The notes: generated by a model from the sequence alone, not told the origin. 64,000 nt of DNA from Candidatus Bathyarchaeota archaeon (GCA_026014725.1 JAOZHV010000052.1:62001-126000); one strand, 5' to 3'; positions 26,434 through 36,403 are shown, counted from the first letter of the stretch. Translations and numbers: made by a program.

Positions 26434-28062
26434 TTATTCCACTTGCGTTGGCACATACCTTGAAAGATAACCTTTCGCAATCTTTGGGTTTCTAGGCTTC
26501 CAAGCCGCCAACCGCTTTTTCAGTTCCTGCTCAGACAACTCAACTCTCAAAACGCGATTGGGAATATCAATAGTTATCAAGTCGCCATTTTTGAGGGCGG
26601 CAATTGGACCACCAACAAACGCTTCAGGAGCAACATGTCCAATGCAAGGTCCACGAGTCGCACCCGAAAACCTGCCATCCGTAATCAAAGCCACACTCTC
26701 GCTAAGACCCATACCAGCAATCGTCGCAGTCGGAATAAGCATCTCAGGCATACCAGGTCCACCTCTTGGACCCTCATAACGAATAACCACAACGTCACCA
26801 GCTTTCACATCACGCCGCTTCATGGCTTCCTCAGCTTCATGCTCAGAATCATACACTTTAGCGGGACCCTGATGCTTCATCATTTTAGGCGAAACAGCTG
26901 CCATCTTGACAACTGCGCCTTGCGGTGCCAAGTTGCCTCGTAAAATGGCTATGCCGCCTTCCTTGTGCACGGGATTGTCTAGCGGACGAATAACTTCGGT
27001 GTTAATGACTTTGGCGTCCTTGACGTTTTCGCCGACTGTTTTACCTGTTACTGTTAGTGCGTCATAGTGTATGAACGGTTTTAGTTCTTTGATGAGCGCT
27101 GGCAGTCCTCCTGCAGTGTGTAGGTCTTCCATGTCGTAGACGCCGCTTGGAATCATGCTGCAGAGGTGTGGGACTTTTTTGCCGATGTCGTCGTAGTTTG
27201 TTAGGCTCAGTTTTGCGCCTGCTTCTGCAGCGATGGCTGAAAGGTGCAGGACGGTGTTTGTGGAGCCTCCTAGTGCCATGTCAACTGCGGCAGCGTTGTC
27301 AAAGGCGTTTTGAGTCATAATCTGCGAAGGTTTAATGTCTTTTTGGACGAGTTCTACGATTTTTTCTCCTGACTCTTTGGCGATTCTTTGTTTTTGGGCT
27401 CCGTTTGCTAGTGCGGTTGCACAATAAGGCAGTGACATGCCGAGTGCTTCGGTAACGCATGCCATGGTGTTAGCGGTGAACATGCCGTTGCAGCTGCCGC
27501 ATCCTGGGCAAGCCACATCTTCAAGAATCGCTGATTCTTCGGCGGTCATTTTTCCTGCGAATACTTTTCCGACAGCCTCAAAAACGTTGTTAACCCCGAC
27601 TTTTCTGCCTTCCAGAATGCCTGATGCCATTGGTCCTCCCGTGACGAATACGGCTGGAATGTCGAGGCGTGCGGCTGCCATGAGCATGCCGGGAACGATT
27701 TTGTCGCAACTTGAGAGAAGGACGATGCCGTCGAGGCGGTGTGCTTGTGCCATGATTTCGACGCTGTCGGCGATTAGTTCGCGACTTGGCAAAGAATAGC
27801 GCATGCCTTGGTGCCCCATAGCGATGCCGTCACATACAGCTATAGTGTTGAATTCGAAGGGTGTTGCGCCTGCCGCTGTGATGCCTGCTTTTACGGCTTC
27901 GCCCAATGCGCGGAGGTGTGTGTGTCCGGGGACGATGTTTGTGTAGCTGTTTGCTATGCCGATGAATGGTTTAGAAATATCTTGGTCTGTTAGTCCTAGG
28001 CTTTTTAGGAGGGCTCTGTGTGGTGCCCGTTCGGTTCCAAGTTTAATTTCGTTGCTTCTCAT
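26434..28062 (-). CDS. ilvD: Dihydroxy-acid dehydratase
   Basis: A 542-residue Fe-S enzyme that dehydrates 2,3-dihydroxy-3-methyl acids to 2-oxo acids in branched-chain amino-acid synthesis. Motifs: CDGIAMGH (77-84), SSCDKIVPG with C119, and [17 protein letters not shown] with C185, C188 and C191. [11 protein letters not shown] and TDGRFSG are near the C-terminus. GAAGG precedes the ATG. IlvE at 33278-34162 catalyses the next step; other ilv genes are not in the window. Confidence 0.97.
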   Translation of the reverse strand: MRSNEIKLGTERAPHRALLKSLGLTDQDISKPFIGIANSYTNIVPGHTHLRALGEAVKAGITAAGATPFEFNTIAVCDGIAMGHQGMRYSLPSRELIADSVEIMAQAHRLDGIVLLSSCDKIVPGMLMAAARLDIPAVFVTGGPMASGILEGRKVGVNNVFEAVGKVFAGKMTAEESAILEDVACPGCGSCNGMFTANTMACVTEALGMSLPYCATALANGAQKQRIAKESGEKIVELVQKDIKPSQIMTQNAFDNAAAVDMALGGSTNTVLHLSAIAAEAGAKLSLTNYDDIGKKVPHLCSMIPSGVYDMEDLHTAGGLPALIKELKPFIHYDALTVTGKTVGENVKDAKVINTEVIRPLDNPVHKEGGIAILRGNLAPQGAVVKMAAVSPKMMKHQGPAKVYDSEHEAEEAMKRRDVKAGDVVVIRYEGPRGGPGMPEMLIPTATIAGMGLSESVALITDGRFSGATRGPCIGHVAPEAFVGGPIAALKNGDLITIDIPNRVLRVELSEQELKKRLAAWKPRNPKIAKGYLSRYVPTQVE

Positions 28063-28246
28063 TTTGTTTGTGCCTTCTGTGTGTTAGTTTGCTTGTTGAT
28101 TGTATTAGTTGGGGTTGCTGTTAAGTTTTGTGCGGCAAATATGTACGTGCGTACCTGCAAATGGCAAATGGGTTATCAGAAACAAAATTCTAATATTAAC
28201 CAATGCAAATTCACTAATCAACCCCAAAAAACTGGGTGTATGCAGA
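28063..28246. promoter_or_regulatory. ilvD / tRNA-Val divergent region with palindromes
   Basis: This gap holds a 12-base palindrome GTACGTGCGTAC (28143-28154), whose 5-base arms could be a dimeric operator site. A separate 9-base inverted pair, TTGGGGTTG (28109-28117) and CAACCCCAA (28219-28227), encloses it. Both lie between the ilvD start and the tRNA. Either could affect ilvD; neither matches an operator I know. Confidence 0.4.
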
Positions 28247-28321
28247 GGGCCGGTCGTCTAGCTTGGTTAGGACATTGGCTTTACGAGCCAAAGGTCGCCG
28301 GTTCAAGTCCGGCTCGGCCCA
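28247..28321 (+). tRNA. tRNA-Val (anticodon UAC)
   Basis: A 75-base cloverleaf. The acceptor GGGCCGG (28247-28253) pairs with TCGGCCC (one G-U pair), discriminator A at 28321. The anticodon stem TTGGC/GCCAA encloses TTTACGA with anticodon TAC, reading GUA. The T-arm GCCGGTTCAAGTCCGGC is perfect. The next three bases are CCA, so the tail appears encoded, unlike tRNA-Glu. Confidence 0.95.
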
Positions 28322-28332
28322 CCATTGTTTCG

Positions 28333-28414
28333 GTTTTTTTCTAGTAGTAGAAGAAAGTGGCTCCCTTACTCATCATCTACCAGTGGACTTGTCTAGGCGT
28401 TGCTTTTTTGTGTC
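28333..28414 (+). repeat. Intergenic repeat R2, copy 1
   Basis: About 82 bases aligning with 56461-56547. Identical blocks are TAGTAGAAGAA (28345-28355), ACTCATCATCTACCAG (28368-28383) and TTGCTTTTTTGTGTC (28400-28414); the last two have the same 32-base spacing in both copies. The T-run could end a small RNA of about 60-70 bases. It lies just after tRNA-Val and before proS, outside any credible gene. Confidence 0.65.
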
Positions 28415-28583
28415 TGCGTCTGGTTTGGGTTGCTGTTTGGTTGTGGAGGTGCACAAGCAGTATTGGGCAAATATGGTTGTTAATATGGCTGTTGTGTCCC
28501 TGTTTTATTGCTGTTTTGTCCTTTGTGCCCGTTATGGTTTTATACACTGTCAGCATACAAAACAAAAGAAGAGAGAAAAAACT

Positions 28584-30026
28584 ATGTCCGATACTGGTGT
28601 AACCGTCAAGAAAAACCAAGACTTCAACGAATGGTACGTTGAAGTAGTTTTGAAAGCTGGACTTGCTGATTACGCGCCCGTTAAAGGTTGCATGATTATC
28701 CGCGAGGACGCTTATGCGGTTTGGGAGAAAATTCAAGAAATCCTCAACTGCAAAATTAGAGCCACAGGACACCGCAACGTGTATTTTCCGTTGTTCATCC
28801 CTGAAGCGTTCCTCAAAAAAGAAGCCGAACACTTCGAAGGCTTCACTCCCGAGGTCGCTTGGATAACGCAGGGCGGAGACACGCCGCTTGAGGAGAAGCT
28901 TGCGATTAGGCCGACAAGCGAGACTATAATGTATGATACGTTTAGCAAGTGGATACGCAGTTGGCGCGATTTGCCCATCAAAATTAACCAGTGGTGCAAC
29001 ATTGTGCGGTGGGAAACCAAAGCCACCAAGCTGTTCTTGCGCACACGAGAGTTTCTCTGGCAGGAAGGGCACACCGCACACGCCAGCAGTGAAGAAGCTG
29101 AAGCTGAGGTCATGTACGCGCTAAACGAGTACAAAGACTTAATGGAAAATTACCTTGCCATCCCCGTCCTAATTGGCGTGAAGAGTGATAGCGAAAAGTT
29201 TGCAGGAGCACTCTACACAACCGCGCTGGAAGCCATCATGCCTGACGGGAAGGCGTTGCAGATGGGAACCAGCCACAACTTGGGGCAGCATTTCGCTAAA
29301 GTGTTTGACATAAAATACATCGGTGAAGACAAACAAGACCACTACGTTTGGCAAACCAGTTGGGGCATCACAACAAGACTCATCGGTGCCATGATAATGG
29401 TACACGGTGACGACAAAGGCTTGATTATGCCTCCCAAAGTTGCGCCAGTGCATGTTGTCATCGTTCCTATACCGTTTAAGGGAGCAGAGCCCGAAGCAAT
29501 CGCCGCCAAAGCCAAAGAAATCGCAGACACCCTCAAAGCCAAATGCTTAAGCGTAATCCTTGACGACCGACAAGAATACACGCCGGGCTGGAAGTTTAAC
29601 CAGTGGGAACTCAAAGGCGTCCCCATCCGCATAGAAATTGGTCCAAGAGACCTCAAACAAGGACAAGTCGTAATGGTCAGACGCGATACTGGTCAAAAGA
29701 CCCCTGTAAAAGAAGCTGACATCCCAGCTACGGTGGACAAGCTTCTGCAGGAAATACAAGACAATATGCTAGCTAAAGCCAAAGCAATCTTACAAGACAA
29801 AACTACCCTTGTGCAAAGTTACGATGAATTTAAGAAAGTGATTGAGGAGAAAGGCGGCTTCCTAAAGGCAGCATGGTGCGGCAACCCTGAATGCGAAGCA
29901 AAAATCAAGGATGAAACAGGCGCAACCATCAGGGTCATACCGTTCCAGAAGGAAGAGCCAAAGACAAACTGCATTATCTGCGGACAAAAAGCCAAGGATA
30001 CAGCATATTTCGCAAGGTCATACTAA
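28584..30026 (+). CDS. proS: Prolyl-tRNA synthetase, archaeal/eukaryotic type
   Basis: A 480-residue class II synthetase. NVYFPLFIPE (motif 1 region), RPTSETIMYDTFSKW, VRWETKATKLFLRTREFLWQEGHTAH (motif 2 region) and RLIGAMIMVHGDDKGL (motif 3) are present. The C-terminal zinc-like domain has WCGNPECE and NCIICGQ and ends ARSY, the archaeal form lacking the bacterial editing insertion. The ATG at 28584 is chosen because the open frame upstream runs through tRNA-Val and repeat R2. A TTTTATAC box lies about 45 bases upstream. Confidence 0.97.
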   Translation: MSDTGVTVKKNQDFNEWYVEVVLKAGLADYAPVKGCMIIREDAYAVWEKIQEILNCKIRATGHRNVYFPLFIPEAFLKKEAEHFEGFTPEVAWITQGGDTPLEEKLAIRPTSETIMYDTFSKWIRSWRDLPIKINQWCNIVRWETKATKLFLRTREFLWQEGHTAHASSEEAEAEVMYALNEYKDLMENYLAIPVLIGVKSDSEKFAGALYTTALEAIMPDGKALQMGTSHNLGQHFAKVFDIKYIGEDKQDHYVWQTSWGITTRLIGAMIMVHGDDKGLIMPPKVAPVHVVIVPIPFKGAEPEAIAAKAKEIADTLKAKCLSVILDDRQEYTPGWKFNQWELKGVPIRIEIGPRDLKQGQVVMVRRDTGQKTPVKEADIPATVDKLLQEIQDNMLAKAKAILQDKTTLVQSYDEFKKVIEEKGGFLKAAWCGNPECEAKIKDETGATIRVIPFQKEEPKTNCIICGQKAKDTAYFARSY

Positions 30027-30029
30027 AAG

Positions 30030-31868
30030 CTACTCTTCCAGTTTCACATGGATGGCTAGTTGCTGAGCCTCAGCTTGCAAACCCAATTTTTGCAAAGTTG
30101 ATTTTTTCGGAATTCCGCTGTCGTCCCAGCTCCGCTTAGCATAATAAGCGCTAAGCATGCTGTGGTATTTTTCTAAATTGAGCACTGAGCCTTCCAATCG
30201 ACCTGCAACGAGGGGCTCTTTAAACCACCGCATAGGCGGAACATCCAAATCCCGATTCCACTTCTGTCCGTACTCTCTGATCCAGAAAGCGCGAATCAAG
30301 TTGAGTATGCGGTCGCTGATTTCGTTTATGCGTTGCAAAGAAAAGTCTACTCCTGTTGCTGCCTTTAGGTATTTATGGTACCACTCCAGCGCCAACCCCA
30401 GCGAGTTGTAGGGGAAACGGCAAACTCCAACCGCTTCGAAAAATCCACCGCGAATAAGTTGAGTCTGAACTAGAAAATCAGCTTTTGCTGAGTCGTAGTT
30501 TTCTCTGCCTGCTTTAATTTCCCAAGTAATCAGCCAAGCATCTTTGTGGTGAGCACCAATACTACTTGTGCCATAAGCCAAAGCCATCCCAGGCGCAGCG
30601 TGGCAGTCGTAAGCGCTGATTTCTAAGCCTTTAACGTGCATTGCCCAATCACTTGACTCCCCACCAATAGCGGTCGCGGCGGAGCGAACGCCCTCAGCCA
30701 AAACAGCGCCGACACCACGCCTGTAAGCAATATCAAAAATCAATGTTTTGATTGCGTCAAAATCGCCCCAGCTGATTTTGTCGGCTATTAGTCCTTTTTC
30801 GCTGGCTTCCATGGCAAAACCAAGCACGTTGCCAAGAGAAATACTATCAAACCCAAACTCATCCGCCAAGCGGTTCAAGGTGGAAACCTGCGATAGATTG
30901 CCAAGACCGATATTTGAGCCCAGCATTACCACGTTCTCATAATCAAGCTCTGCGTCTTTGCCTTCGCTGTCTTTGACGACGTTGCCGCAGGTCATGTTGC
31001 ATTGGGGGCAACCACGGTTGGCTACTTTCATTTTTTCCATAGTAAACCCGCCAATGCCCTCAGCCTCATCAAAAATGCCCCGCCTAAAATTAAATGTGGG
31101 AAGCACACTGTTTTCCTGCGACCATTCAACCGTTGACATGGTGCCTTGTCGTTTCCAGAAGCCATAGAGCGGTTTCGCTAAGACTTCCTTGTAACCGTCC
31201 GCTGCAAGCTTACGCATTTCCTCAGGCATTGCAAGAGGAATCGGCTTTGTGCCCTCAATCACAATGGCTTTAAGATTCTTAGAACCCATAACAGCGCCCA
31301 TGCCTGGACGCCCGCCAGCACGTCCCTCTTGGGAGACAACCGTGGCGAATTTCACAAGGTTTTCACCTGCTTGCCCAATGGATAATATGCCAGATGTACG
31401 TGGGAAACGTTCTCTTAAGCGTTCTTCAGTTTCAAAGGAGCTTTTGCCCCAGAGATCTTTGGCATCCAAAAACTCAACAGCGTCATTTTTTATGTGAAGG
31501 ATAACTGGTTTTGGTGCTTTGCCCTTGATTATGAGGGCATCGTAGCCAGCTTTGCGCATGTAAACCGCCGCTAACGTTCCAAGATTGCCGTCGCCGTAAC
31601 CGCCTGTTAGCGGGCTTTTAGAAGCTACAACCAGTTTGCCACTGTTAGGCAAACCAATAGCAGTGAGGGGTCCAGCGGCGAAAATCAGCAGGTTTTCGGG
31701 CGATAGAGGGTCGGTTCCTTCTTTGAGCCTGTCCCATAGGATTTTAGCTGCAAAGCCTCTGCCGCCCAGAAAATTTAACGCTAAACTTTCATCGTATTGC
31801 TCAGCTTCGGCTCTGCCTGTTGCAAGGTCTATGTTTAAAAATGTACCAGTCCAGCCTAACAGTTTCAT
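30030..31868 (-). CDS. aor: Aldehyde:ferredoxin oxidoreductase
   Basis: A 612-residue tungsten- or molybdopterin-dependent enzyme that oxidises aldehydes to carboxylates with ferredoxin as acceptor. The [4Fe-4S] ligands are C287, C290 and C294 (GCPQCNMTCG) and C483 in VGVCRFP. GGRGFAAKILWD and LNFLGGRG near the N-terminus and GRPGMGAVMGSKNLKA are pterin-domain signatures. In an anaerobic archaeon it likely clears aldehydes from amino-acid or sugar breakdown. Convergent with proS; divergent from the aminotransferase at 32012. Confidence 0.95.
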   Translation of the reverse strand: MKLLGWTGTFLNIDLATGRAEAEQYDESLALNFLGGRGFAAKILWDRLKEGTDPLSPENLLIFAAGPLTAIGLPNSGKLVVASKSPLTGGYGDGNLGTLAAVYMRKAGYDALIIKGKAPKPVILHIKNDAVEFLDAKDLWGKSSFETEERLRERFPRTSGILSIGQAGENLVKFATVVSQEGRAGGRPGMGAVMGSKNLKAIVIEGTKPIPLAMPEEMRKLAADGYKEVLAKPLYGFWKRQGTMSTVEWSQENSVLPTFNFRRGIFDEAEGIGGFTMEKMKVANRGCPQCNMTCGNVVKDSEGKDAELDYENVVMLGSNIGLGNLSQVSTLNRLADEFGFDSISLGNVLGFAMEASEKGLIADKISWGDFDAIKTLIFDIAYRRGVGAVLAEGVRSAATAIGGESSDWAMHVKGLEISAYDCHAAPGMALAYGTSSIGAHHKDAWLITWEIKAGRENYDSAKADFLVQTQLIRGGFFEAVGVCRFPYNSLGLALEWYHKYLKAATGVDFSLQRINEISDRILNLIRAFWIREYGQKWNRDLDVPPMRWFKEPLVAGRLEGSVLNLEKYHSMLSAYYAKRSWDDSGIPKKSTLQKLGLQAEAQQLAIHVKLEE

Positions 31869-32011
31869 CTTTTAAAACCGATTGTATGAAAAAGGAAAAC
31901 GGCAATAAAAACGTGCTGAGAAAGGCATTTGTGCGCTCAAGAAAAAGTATAATAGCCCTTGCTGCACCGTTTACTGTTAGGAAGATTTATTTTTTGGACT
32001 ATACAAGTGTT

Positions 32012-33271
32012 GTGGCTATAGGTAACACTACTTTGGCGCACGTAAAGGTAACCAGCCGAGCAAGCAACATCGAATATGCCATACGGGACGTCATAGCGCA
32101 CACTGAGCATTTAGTTAAGAACGGCAAAAAAATCTACTACTTAAACATCGGTGACCCCGCAGCGTTTGATTTTCAAACACCACAGTACGTTAAAGACGCG
32201 CTCTGCAAAGCAATCGAAGAAGACAACAATTACTATTCACCCAGCGAGGGCAGGCTTGAACTCAGAGAGGCAATCGTCAGAAAAGAGAAGAGAGTAAACA
32301 ACGTAGACATCACCGCAGACAACGTGATAATCACCGAAGGCATCTCAGAGGGCATCCAAATGATTCTGGCAGCGCTCGTCGAGAGAGGCGATGAGATTCT
32401 CTTTCCAGGCCCAACCTATCCGCCGTATATTTCGTACACTCGGTTCTTTGACGGCACCCCCGTCGCCTACGAAACCATCGAAGAAGAAGGCTGGCAACCT
32501 AACATCGACGATTTGCGAAGCAAAATCTCACCTAAAACGCGCGCTATAGTAATCACTAACCCAAACAATCCTACTGGCAGCGTTTACAGCGCCAAGATGA
32601 TAAAGGAAATGCTTGACATAGCAGGCGAACATAACCTGCCCGTGCTTTCCGACGAGATTTACGACCAGTTAACTTACGAGAAAGAATTCGTCAGCACCGC
32701 GTATCTCTCCAAAGACGTGCCAGTGGTGGGACTAAATGGGTTCTCAAAAGTTTACCAGATGACTGGCTGGCGTCTCGGCTACATGTACTTTAAAGGCGAA
32801 GGCAAACAACTCGATGACCTGCGGTTAGGCGTTGAGAAGCAATGCAGAATCCGCCTGTGTGCAAACACGCCTGTGCAGATAGCTGGAGCAGCAGCACTCA
32901 ACGGTCCACAGGATTTTGTGAAGGGCATTGTTGACCGCCTAAGAGAGCGTCGGGATTTCGCTTGGAAGCGGCTAAACGAAATCGAAGGCATCACTACGAC
33001 CAAACCTGAAGGCGCATTCTACATATTCCCGAAGATTCATGCAATCGGCAAAAGATGGAAATCTGACATGGAGTTTGTGGTGGAATTGCTCAAAGAAACA
33101 GGCGTTCTCATCGTTAACGGTTCAGGCTTCGACCCAGTCTACGGCAAAGACCACGTTCGAGTGGTGTTTCTGCCGCCGATAAAAGAACTAGACGAAGCGT
33201 TCAACGCATTAGAGCGGTTCATGAAAAAGAAAGAAAAGAAAGTCGTCCACGGACAAGTGGGCTACGGCTAA
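32012..33271 (+). CDS. Aspartate/alanine-type aminotransferase (class I)
   Basis: A 419-residue PLP enzyme. LNIGDPAAFDF is typical of AlaAT-like archaeal aminotransferases; NPNNPTG (183-189), SDEIYDQL, the PLP lysine K246 in NGFSKVYQ and TGWRLGYM complete it. It probably moves amino groups between alanine, aspartate or glutamate and 2-oxo acids. Start: TTTATTTT at about 31985 predicts transcription near 32010, making GTG at 32012 leaderless, and the protein then begins at the family's usual place. Upstream in-frame ATGs (31886, and 31820 inside the aor gene) would add an unrelated N-terminus. TTG at 32033 is also possible. Confidence 0.87.
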   Translation: MAIGNTTLAHVKVTSRASNIEYAIRDVIAHTEHLVKNGKKIYYLNIGDPAAFDFQTPQYVKDALCKAIEEDNNYYSPSEGRLELREAIVRKEKRVNNVDITADNVIITEGISEGIQMILAALVERGDEILFPGPTYPPYISYTRFFDGTPVAYETIEEEGWQPNIDDLRSKISPKTRAIVITNPNNPTGSVYSAKMIKEMLDIAGEHNLPVLSDEIYDQLTYEKEFVSTAYLSKDVPVVGLNGFSKVYQMTGWRLGYMYFKGEGKQLDDLRLGVEKQCRIRLCANTPVQIAGAAALNGPQDFVKGIVDRLRERRDFAWKRLNEIEGITTTKPEGAFYIFPKIHAIGKRWKSDMEFVVELLKETGVLIVNGSGFDPVYGKDHVRVVFLPPIKELDEAFNALERFMKKKEKKVVHGQVGYG

Positions 33272-33277
33272 AAAATT

Positions 33278-34162
33278 TTAGACTTTTACGCCGTTTGCTG
33301 GGTCTTCGATTACTTTCTGAAACTCAGCCATCAACTTCTTTGTGATTGGTCCAGGTTTGCCTGTGCCGATTTGGCGTTTGTTGACTTCTCGTATGGGAAC
33401 AACTTCCATGGCTGTTCCAGTAAAGAAGGCTTCGTCAGCAGTGAAAATCATAAACGGCGTTAGATTGGTCACTGTCAGCTTTATGCCAAGTTTAGCGGCG
33501 AGTTCTCTGATGATGTCAGCGGTGATTCCTGCAAGCGCTCCTGTCGAAGTCGGCGGCGTCAGTAGTTCACCGCTTTTGACGATGAAGATGTTTTCTCCAA
33601 CGCCTTCAGCGATGCAACCGTTATGTTCTAGGCAGATGGCTTCGTCAACGCCGCATGCGTTGGCTTCGATTTTTGCCATGACGCTGTTTAGGTAGTTGAG
33701 CGATTTTATCTCATGCGACGTTGCGTCAACTGGGTTTCTGCGTACCCATGAAAACATGGCGGTGACACCAGTTTCTTTAGCGTTTCCAGACCTGATGGAA
33801 ATTTGGTCAGTTATGATTATTACTGAGGGCTCGGGGCACTTGCGCGGGTCTAACCCTAAATCGCCGACACCGCGAGTTACGACCAAGCGTATGTAACTGT
33901 CTTTTAAGTTGTTTTTTCTGAGGGTTTCAACGACGGCTTTTATCATTTCCTCTTTTGTCATCGGCATCTGCATTGTTAAAGCGTGGGCTGAACGGTACAG
34001 GCGGTCAATGTGCTCTTTTAGCTTGAACACAACACCGTTGTACTCGCGGATGCCTTCGAAGACGCCGTCGCCGTAGAGGAAGCCGTGGTCATAGACGGAG
34101 ATTTTAGCCTTTGATTTCGGATAGTATTCTCCGTCAATGTAGACTTGCAATTCACTGCTCAT
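33278..34162 (-). CDS. ilvE: Branched-chain amino-acid aminotransferase
   Basis: A 294-residue fold-type IV PLP enzyme that converts branched-chain 2-oxo acids to Ile, Leu and Val. YDHGFLYGDGVFEGIREYNG (24-43) is diagnostic, K153 in HEIKSLNYLNS binds PLP, and EGVGENIFIV and FFTGTAMEVVPI are conserved. It completes the step after IlvD (26434-28062). Convergent with the aminotransferase gene, 6 bases apart. Confidence 0.96.
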   Translation of the reverse strand: MSSELQVYIDGEYYPKSKAKISVYDHGFLYGDGVFEGIREYNGVVFKLKEHIDRLYRSAHALTMQMPMTKEEMIKAVVETLRKNNLKDSYIRLVVTRGVGDLGLDPRKCPEPSVIIITDQISIRSGNAKETGVTAMFSWVRRNPVDATSHEIKSLNYLNSVMAKIEANACGVDEAICLEHNGCIAEGVGENIFIVKSGELLTPPTSTGALAGITADIIRELAAKLGIKLTVTNLTPFMIFTADEAFFTGTAMEVVPIREVNKRQIGTGKPGPITKKLMAEFQKVIEDPANGVKV

Positions 34163-34245
34163 TTGTAAATCACTTCACGTAGTGCGTTTTCATATTGTTC
34201 GATTATCTCATATAGTTTACGTCAACGAACCCTATATTTCATTTA

Positions 34246-36147
34246 TCAGCCGTGGAATTGTGGACGTTTAGACAGGTACATCGGCAACGGCAGAGGCTTG
34301 AAAGGTTTACCAGCAATTTTCCCTGAAACTTTGGTGATTAGTTGGTCAACGGTCATGTTTTCCTGTTTACCCTTGAGTTCACGGTCACGAACCGACAGCA
34401 TGCTCGACTCAATCTCCCGCTCGCCCACAACAATGATGTAGGGCACCCACTCCTGCTCAGCTTCACGGATTTTCTTCTGCAAAGTCGCCGCAGAATCATC
34501 AATGTCAACTCGGATGCAGTGCGAACTGATTTGCTGGGCAAGAGCCTCAACTTTGTCGAGGAACTTGTCAGAAAGCGGAATAAGCCTAACCTGCGTCGGC
34601 GAGAGCCACAGCGGAAGCATCGGCGCTTTGCCCGCCATCTGTTCACGGTAAGCCTTCTCAAGCAACGCGTAAATGTCCCGTTCAATGGCACCGCTCGGAC
34701 TGCAATGCAATATCAGCGGGTACTGTTTTTCGCCTTTTTCGTCCACGTAGGTTATTTCGTAGCGTTTAGCGTTTTCCACATCGATTTGGTCAGTGCTGAG
34801 CGCTGCGGCTTTGTCTTGGTTGTCAACAAAGTTTAGGTCCCATTTGAGCGCGAAATAGAAGAACCGCTCGTTCCAAACCTCAGCCAAAATAGGCTTCCCG
34901 AAAGCTTGTGCAAGTTCGGTTATGAAGTCTTTGTGTTCAGCGTAGAAGTCTTTGGTGAAGCGCATGGCAATCTCGTAATCGCTCTTTTCTAAGCCGATGT
35001 TGCTTAACACGTCTATGCAGAGGTTAAAGCGCACCATGAACTCTTTTTTGGCTTGTTCAAGGTCAGTGCAAAGCGCATGGCAATCAGGCATCGTAAACGC
35101 GCGTAACCGTTTTAAGCCCACGACTTCACCGCTCTTTTCTCGCCTGAAACTGTAACGTGTTAACTCGTAGAGTTTGATGGGCATCTGTTTGTAGCTGAAC
35201 TGAGCATCGTGAGCCATCAAAAATTGCCCAAAGCACGCTGCAAAACGCAAGAAAAGTTCCTTGTCTTCGGACTTAAGCACGTATTGGCGTGCAGGAAAAC
35301 GGTTGAGGTAACTGGACAGGCTTGGATGGTTAAAATCGTACATGAGGGGCGTTTCAACTTCCATGCCGCCGTACTCTGCAACACGAGCGCTAACGTATTG
35401 CTCAAGAAGCGACTTAATCATGCGCCCTTTAGGGTACCAGCGAATGTTGCCTGGGTCACTGCCCGGCTCGTAATCGGCGATTTCAAGCCGCTTCATCAAA
35501 GGCACATGAGGCGGCATCACCGTCACGGCGCGGGTCTTCTTGATTTCATACTGGGAGAACTTTTGTAAGTTCGTGTGACCCTTAAACTTGAATTCCTCAA
35601 TCGGTACCAGTGAGCCATCGGTTTGCAAGATATGCCAGTAAGACTTCATCGTGTCTTCGGCTTTGAGCGCCGCAGAAACTGGTTCTTCCTCTTTTTTGGC
35701 GCCTTCACTTGGGGTTTTTGCTTCTGCCTCGACGGGGGCTGGCGCGTAGCTTCTGGCTTGTTCAGCTAGGGGATGCCCCTTGATTGAGATTGTGAATTGT
35801 TTGTTCCAACCGAATGGCGCGCGGAAAGTTTCGATGCCTTTCTCTTTTGCGTAGGCTTCCATGTCCTTGATTGTTTTTAGTGCTTCTGAGGGCTTTGAGA
35901 GGTTGCTGCTTAGGTGAGCGAACGGGTAAATGAGTATGCGGTTAACCTTAAGTTTACCCAGAAACGCCCTAACGTCATCGATGGCTTTTTTCGCCATGGC
36001 GGTGTTGTCGCCTTCTTCTATGGCGGTGAATAATACGACGATTTCTTCTAGGCGGTTTTCTTTTTTCTCAGCTTCCTCTGCGGAAGCGATTTCTTTTTCG
36101 ATTGGTGTGAAAACTATAAAGTTACTGTGTAATTGTAGTATTCGCAT
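34246..36147 (-). CDS. thrS: Threonyl-tRNA synthetase, archaeal type
   Basis: A 633-residue class II synthetase. Residues 1-140 are the archaeal D-aminoacyl-tRNA deacylase-like editing domain (MRILQLHSNFIVFTP; RILIYPFAHLSSNLSKP). A linker rich in Pro/Glu (about 145-165) precedes the catalytic core with TRYSFRREKSGEVVGLKRLRAFTMPD and LHCSPSGAIERDIYAL, then the anticodon domain. Both catalytic and editing domains are on one protein. The leader AAGAGTGAGTTACC before the ATG nearly matches that of the sugar kinase at 37330. Confidence 0.96.
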   Translation of the reverse strand: MRILQLHSNFIVFTPIEKEIASAEEAEKKENRLEEIVVLFTAIEEGDNTAMAKKAIDDVRAFLGKLKVNRILIYPFAHLSSNLSKPSEALKTIKDMEAYAKEKGIETFRAPFGWNKQFTISIKGHPLAEQARSYAPAPVEAEAKTPSEGAKKEEEPVSAALKAEDTMKSYWHILQTDGSLVPIEEFKFKGHTNLQKFSQYEIKKTRAVTVMPPHVPLMKRLEIADYEPGSDPGNIRWYPKGRMIKSLLEQYVSARVAEYGGMEVETPLMYDFNHPSLSSYLNRFPARQYVLKSEDKELFLRFAACFGQFLMAHDAQFSYKQMPIKLYELTRYSFRREKSGEVVGLKRLRAFTMPDCHALCTDLEQAKKEFMVRFNLCIDVLSNIGLEKSDYEIAMRFTKDFYAEHKDFITELAQAFGKPILAEVWNERFFYFALKWDLNFVDNQDKAAALSTDQIDVENAKRYEITYVDEKGEKQYPLILHCSPSGAIERDIYALLEKAYREQMAGKAPMLPLWLSPTQVRLIPLSDKFLDKVEALAQQISSHCIRVDIDDSAATLQKKIREAEQEWVPYIIVVGEREIESSMLSVRDRELKGKQENMTVDQLITKVSGKIAGKPFKPLPLPMYLSKRPQFHG

Positions 36148-36159
36148 GGTAACTCACTC

Positions 36160-36360
36160 TTAGTGACCATAACGCCACTTATCTAATGTTTTGTCTTTTT
36201 TTGTTTTCTTTTTATATTCTTTGTAGTGTTCCCTACAAAGGTACGCACGCTTGTCGCTACCGACATTTAATCCGGCGGCTTTTACTTTTTCAGCCGATAT
36301 TGAACGTATGGCTTCCTTGCCGCACACGCTGCAATTTACACCTTTATCGATGCGTCCCAA
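36160..36360 (-). CDS. Small archaeal zinc-binding protein
   Basis: A 66-residue basic protein with a probable zinc site: NCSVCG near the N-terminus and LCREHYKEYKKK in the second half (CxxC plus CxxH). The rest is lysine-rich (KKTKKDKTLDKW), suggesting RNA or ribosome contact. I recognise the general type from archaeal genomes but know no function. I prefer TTG at 36360 because GGAG lies 7-8 bases upstream and the product then starts GRIDKGVNC; a GTG at 36369 directly abuts that signal. It ends 12 bases before thrS and may be co-transcribed with it. Confidence 0.7.
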   Translation of the reverse strand: MGRIDKGVNCSVCGKEAIRSISAEKVKAAGLNVGSDKRAYLCREHYKEYKKKTKKDKTLDKWRYGH

Positions 36361-36403
36361 ACAATCCACGCTCCAAAGGTCAGTTTACTACGTACATATA
36401 ATT

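Noticed and set aside
28333-28414. Box C/D guide RNA on the minus strand of R2 (ATGATGA present)
   Set aside because: The C-like box is conserved in both copies but no CTGA D box at suitable spacing was found.
28236-28583. Long N-terminal extension of prolyl-tRNA synthetase
   Set aside because: The open frame runs through tRNA-Val and repeat R2; the family start matches ATG 28584.
31820-32011. Upstream extension of the aminotransferase
   Set aside because: It overlaps the aor start, adds an unrelated N-terminus and lies upstream of the likely promoter.
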